Assembly (NCBI GenBank): GCA_023265355.1
Contig: JAHFTZ010000118.1
Span: 1-7,021, forward strand
Source: Terriglobus sp.
GTDB lineage: Bacteria; Acidobacteriota; Terriglobia; Terriglobales; Acidobacteriaceae
Length of the DNA stretch: 7,021 bases
Reading direction: 5' to 3'
Below the pieces are notes generated by a model. The model was given only the letters and a program-made list of their open reading frames with translations, had not been told where the DNA came from and searched no databases. The position numbers and the translations under genes are program-made. This document shows, one piece after another, positions 6,224 to 7,021 of the stretch (positions are counted from its first letter, which is position 1; every line of letters starts with the position of its first letter).

Positions 6224-7021
6224 TCAGGCACTCACTGTGGAACCGGCATTCGTGGCTGGTGCGCTCAAGCCCTTGCGCCACACCATAAAAAGAATTGCTC
6301 CCAGCGGTAGCGACGCGAAAACCATCCATGGGCTATAGAAGGTAGAACTCGCGCCACCCGGAGGGAGCTGAAGCCAAAACACGTTGAAGAATCCCGCTCC
6401 CGTTGTCCAATTGATTCCAAGGCGTCCCACGCCCACCAGCGTTAAGACGCACCATATCCATTTACGCTTCTCGATCTTCGTACGCACGCACAACGCGAAC
6501 GCATACAAGCTGAAACCTATGCTGGCGATCATCAGAAGCAGGAGGACATAGGCCTCTGCTGGTTTGCCTGTCAACGTAAAGCGATTCGCATGTTCCAGCG
6601 AATCCTTCATCGGGTTCACATTAAAGCTCATTACGCTGAAGATCCCGTCCTTCTTTCTGGTATCGACGACTGCCAGTATCCAGGTGTCAGAAAATTCATA
6701 TTCCAACGCTATTTCGCAGCGTTCCTCCCCGTTTCCATGAAAAGCGGTCACCCCGACTACTTTCGCTGACATCGGCTCCTCTCCAGCCGGAAACAAGTCG
6801 GCCATCCTCTTCAACGTATCGCCGACTTCAGGAGGCTTGATGCTCAGGTCAAGATCCTTCTCTACTTCGGCGAACTTGTAATCTCGCAGGAGATCGACAT
6901 ACCGCCGCGCGAACGCCTCATCTTTCTCGGGCGTTATCTTCTTCAGTGCGGCGGACGGATCGCAGCCCCCAAGGCAAAGCAGTAGGCCAAGTAGCGGGAA
7001 AAGACGAACGGCTCGTTGAAA
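6224..7021 (-). CDS. Predicted lipoprotein with extracytoplasmic domain and C-terminal membrane helices (5' end off window)
   Basis: I do not recognise a named function. The frame is open from the right edge to the stop at 6224, giving 265 visible residues. The TTG at 6814 is only an internal codon. The visible start is the end of a lipoprotein signal peptide: arginines, then LFPLLGLLLCL and a lipobox LGGC, with the acylated cysteine at visible residue 20. So only a few codons are missing. Residues 21-153 are a soluble alpha/beta domain (helical FARRYVDLLRDYKFAEVEKDLD, then beta-rich segments such as CEIALEYEF and WILAVVDTR), reminiscent of NTF2-like DUF3887/DUF4019 proteins. Helices follow near 157-179, 187-203 and 232-248, plus a hydrophobic GFFNVFWLQLPPG segment. 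The lipobox would place the soluble part outside the cytoplasmic membrane. The gap to the DUF2007 gene is 50 bases, so co-transcription is possible. By eye, codon use seems less biased than in the cta and sec genes. Confidence 0.72.
   Translation of the reverse strand, partial: FQRAVRLFPLLGLLLCLGGCDPSAALKKITPEKDEAFARRYVDLLRDYKFAEVEKDLDLSIKPPEVGDTLKRMADLFPAGEEPMSAKVVGVTAFHGNGEERCEIALEYEFSDTWILAVVDTRKKDGIFSVMSFNVNPMKDSLEHANRFTLTGKPAEAYVLLLLMIASIGFSLYAFALCVRTKIEKRKWIWCVLTLVGVGRLGINWTTGAGFFNVFWLQLPPGGASSTFYSPWMVFASLPLGAILFMVWRKGLSAPATNAGSTVSA

Noticed and set aside
6224..6814. 196-codon gene starting at the TTG at 6814
   Set aside because: The same frame continues without a stop to the window edge and encodes a lipoprotein signal peptide, so the TTG is internal.

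Overview
The window comes from a fairly GC-rich, aerobically respiring bacterium. It holds parts of two conserved housekeeping gene clusters that converge on a repeat-filled gap, plus two poorly characterised genes at the right end. Several features suggest Acidobacteriota, class Terriglobia (relatives of Granulicella, Terriglobus or Edaphobacter): the form of cytochrome oxidase subunit I, a DUF2007 plus zinc-ribbon protein with its typical helical N-terminus, frequent TTG starts, and short palindromic intergenic repeats. This placement rests on remembered family resemblance, not on a search.

Left part (1-2023, + strand): the 3' half of ctaD (subunit I of an aa3/caa3-type haem-copper oxidase), then ctaE (subunit III, overlapping ctaD by 8 bases with a TTG start) and ctaF (small subunit IV). 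A perfect 13-bp stem with a UUCG loop ends the operon. These proteins form the terminal, proton-pumping oxidase of the inner membrane. Subunit II and the start of subunit I lie off the left edge.

Middle (2024-2322): about 300 bases with no credible gene. Two 31-bp near-identical direct repeats flank three consecutive inverted repeats. It looks like a REP/MITE-like mosaic lodged between two terminators.

Centre-right (2323-5446, - strand): the yajC-secD-secF operon, encoding the Sec translocon accessory complex that uses the proton gradient to help pull proteins across the inner membrane. It ends in an 11-bp-stem terminator at 2323-2347. A candidate promoter with a perfect TTGACA lies about 130 bases upstream of yajC.

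Right end (5579-7021, - strand): a DUF2007/zinc-ribbon gene split by an apparent 1-base insertion near 6079-6081. Upstream of it is a gene that runs off the right edge. Its reading frame stays open to base 7021 and carries a lipoprotein signal peptide, so it is much longer than its first internal start suggests. It encodes a lipoprotein with a soluble extracytoplasmic domain and a C-terminal membrane domain of unknown function.

I found no convincing new multi-gene system. The points most worth a second look are the repeat mosaic, the frameshifted DUF2007 gene, the lipoprotein with membrane helices, and the altered metal-site residues in CtaD.
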